Shown here: positions 60,248 to 61,422 of the stretch, piece after piece
Layout of the letters: each line of letters opens with the position of its first letter
Numbering within the stretch: the stretch's first letter is position 1
From: Flavobacteriales bacterium
GTDB lineage: Bacteria; Bacteroidota; Bacteroidia; Flavobacteriales; Flavobacteriaceae
Length of the DNA: 61,422 bases
Direction of reading: 5' to 3'
Assembly (NCBI GenBank): GCA_004214015.1
Contig: SGZE01000002.1
Location: 1-61,422 of the forward strand
Position numbers and translations under genes: made by a program
Notes under the pieces: model-generated
The model's input: only the letters and a program-made list of their open reading frames with translations
What the model was told of the DNA's origin: nothing
The model's database searches: none

Positions 60248-61422
60248 TTAAGCAGAGTTTCTACTAGCGTTAATATTTCCATATAGAGATCTTGTTATCA
60301 TTTTTTCAAAAACAGATATTTTTTTATCATCTATTTCACCTGATTCAATTTCCTTTACAATTTGAAGAGCATATTGTTGAATAGTAATTAGAGGCATAAC
60401 TACATTTTCTCGTGTTTGAATTGAAAGCTTATTTGCTGGTTCATTTTCCATCAATTCTTTAAAGTTGGAAATTTTAAGTAACATCTTTTTTGTTAGAATA
60501 TATTCATCATGAATTATTTTCCAAAATTCTCCAAATTCTTCATCTTTACTCATATATGAGGTTAGCTCAAAAAATGACTTGGTTAAACTCATCATACTAT
60601 TAGACACAAGAGCTCTAAAAAATGGAACTTCTTCATATAAGAGTTTAACATCTTTTATTTTATTATTCTTATAAAAGTGATTAATAGATGTTCCTAATCC
60701 ATAAAACCCAGGAACATTTTGCTTTAGCTGATTCCAACTCCCTACAAAGGGAATAGCTCTTAGTTTATCAAAATTGAATGCTTCTCCTTTTACCCCTCTT
60801 TTTGAAGGTCTACTTCCAATATTAGTTTTTGAGTAGTATTTTATTGTACTCATTTTTTCTAAGTATGGAATAAAAGATGGGTGACTCTTAAAATCTTTAT
60901 ATGAATTATAACTTATAGAAGATAGCTTCTCAATAGTTTTTCTATTTTTTTTATTAAACACCTCAGAGTTTGATAAAATTCTGTTTTTTATACCAGAGCT
61001 AATTAATTGCTCCATATTATATTGAGAAGATTTAATAGTTCCAAAATTTGAACTAATTGTTTGGCCTTGAACAGTTAACTGTATTTCATCTGACTCAATA
61101 AAATCTCCTAATGAACTATAAAATTGGTGTGTATTCCCTCCTCCTCTTGCAGGGGGTCCTCCTCTGCCATCAAAGAATAAAACTTTAATACCAAATTTCC
61201 TTGAAACTTTAGTTAGAGATTCTTTAGCTTTTAAAATACTCCAATTTGCAGTTAAATAACCGCCATCTTTTGTTCCATCAGAAAAACCAAGCATTATAGT
61301 TTGAATATTATCTCTTCTAATTATATGATCTCTATATAGTTGATTACAATAAACATTTTCCATTACAGTACTTGCATTTTCTAAATCTGACACTGACTCA
61401 AAAAGAGGTACTACGTCAACAT
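60248..61422 (-). CDS. ppc: Phosphoenolpyruvate carboxylase, C-terminal part (truncated by window edge)
   Basis: VDVVPLFESVSDLENA, MLGFSDGTKDGGYLTANW, FFDGRGGPPARGGG, TVQGQTISSNFG; frame open to the last base. Confidence 0.93.
   Translation of the reverse strand, partial: VDVVPLFESVSDLENASTVMENVYCNQLYRDHIIRRDNIQTIMLGFSDGTKDGGYLTANWSILKAKESLTKVSRKFGIKVLFFDGRGGPPARGGGNTHQFYSSLGDFIESDEIQLTVQGQTISSNFGTIKSSQYNMEQLISSGIKNRILSNSEVFNKKNRKTIEKLSSISYNSYKDFKSHPSFIPYLEKMSTIKYYSKTNIGSRPSKRGVKGEAFNFDKLRAIPFVGSWNQLKQNVPGFYGLGTSINHFYKNNKIKDVKLLYEEVPFFRALVSNSMMSLTKSFFELTSYMSKDEEFGEFWKIIHDEYILTKKMLLKISNFKELMENEPANKLSIQTRENVVMPLITIQQYALQIVKEIESGEIDDKKISVFEKMITRSLYGNINASRNSA

Overview
This 61.4 kb window is AT-rich and looks like core genome from a Bacteroidota (Flavobacteriia-like) bacterium. 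It is very compact. From left to right it contains: a 5'-truncated SusC/SusD operon with a third, uncharacterised lipoprotein, closed by the only strong intrinsic terminator I could see; rlmB, a TamA-like lipoprotein barrel (TamL-like), fba, accD; rpsO-pnp-rpoD-rpe; a GDSL lipoprotein and kynureninase; a complete minus-strand dcw cluster (mraZ to ftsZ, plus yqeY); an alpha/beta hydrolase, engB, gldC, nadE and an orphan LuxR-type regulator; a long minus-strand operon adk-obg-mazG-aroA-queA-ispB-dnaG; purK-purE; rhodanese; gcvP; a KASIII-like protein with MlaE/MlaF; an SDR; pdhC/pdhA; murF; an acetate module (acs, symporter, DUF4212 subunit); thioesterase, DUF456 and NTF2-like lipoprotein genes; and a ppc fragment running off the right edge. 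I saw no tRNA, rRNA, CRISPR, mobile element or classical defence system. I found no clear new multi-gene system. The best second looks are: an orphan response regulator with Glu at the phospho-Asp position; a perfect 3x10-bp AAAGTGGTAA array upstream of mraZ (probable MraZ operator) next to two interleaved inverted repeats; a long rpsO-pnp intergenic hairpin that would cover the pnp start; face-to-face -7 boxes between gldC and nadE; near-leaderless adk/purK starts; all six convergent gene pairs overlapping or within 9 bp; a clonal 24-bp tandem repeat in pdhC; and the unknown third lipoprotein of the SusCD operon.
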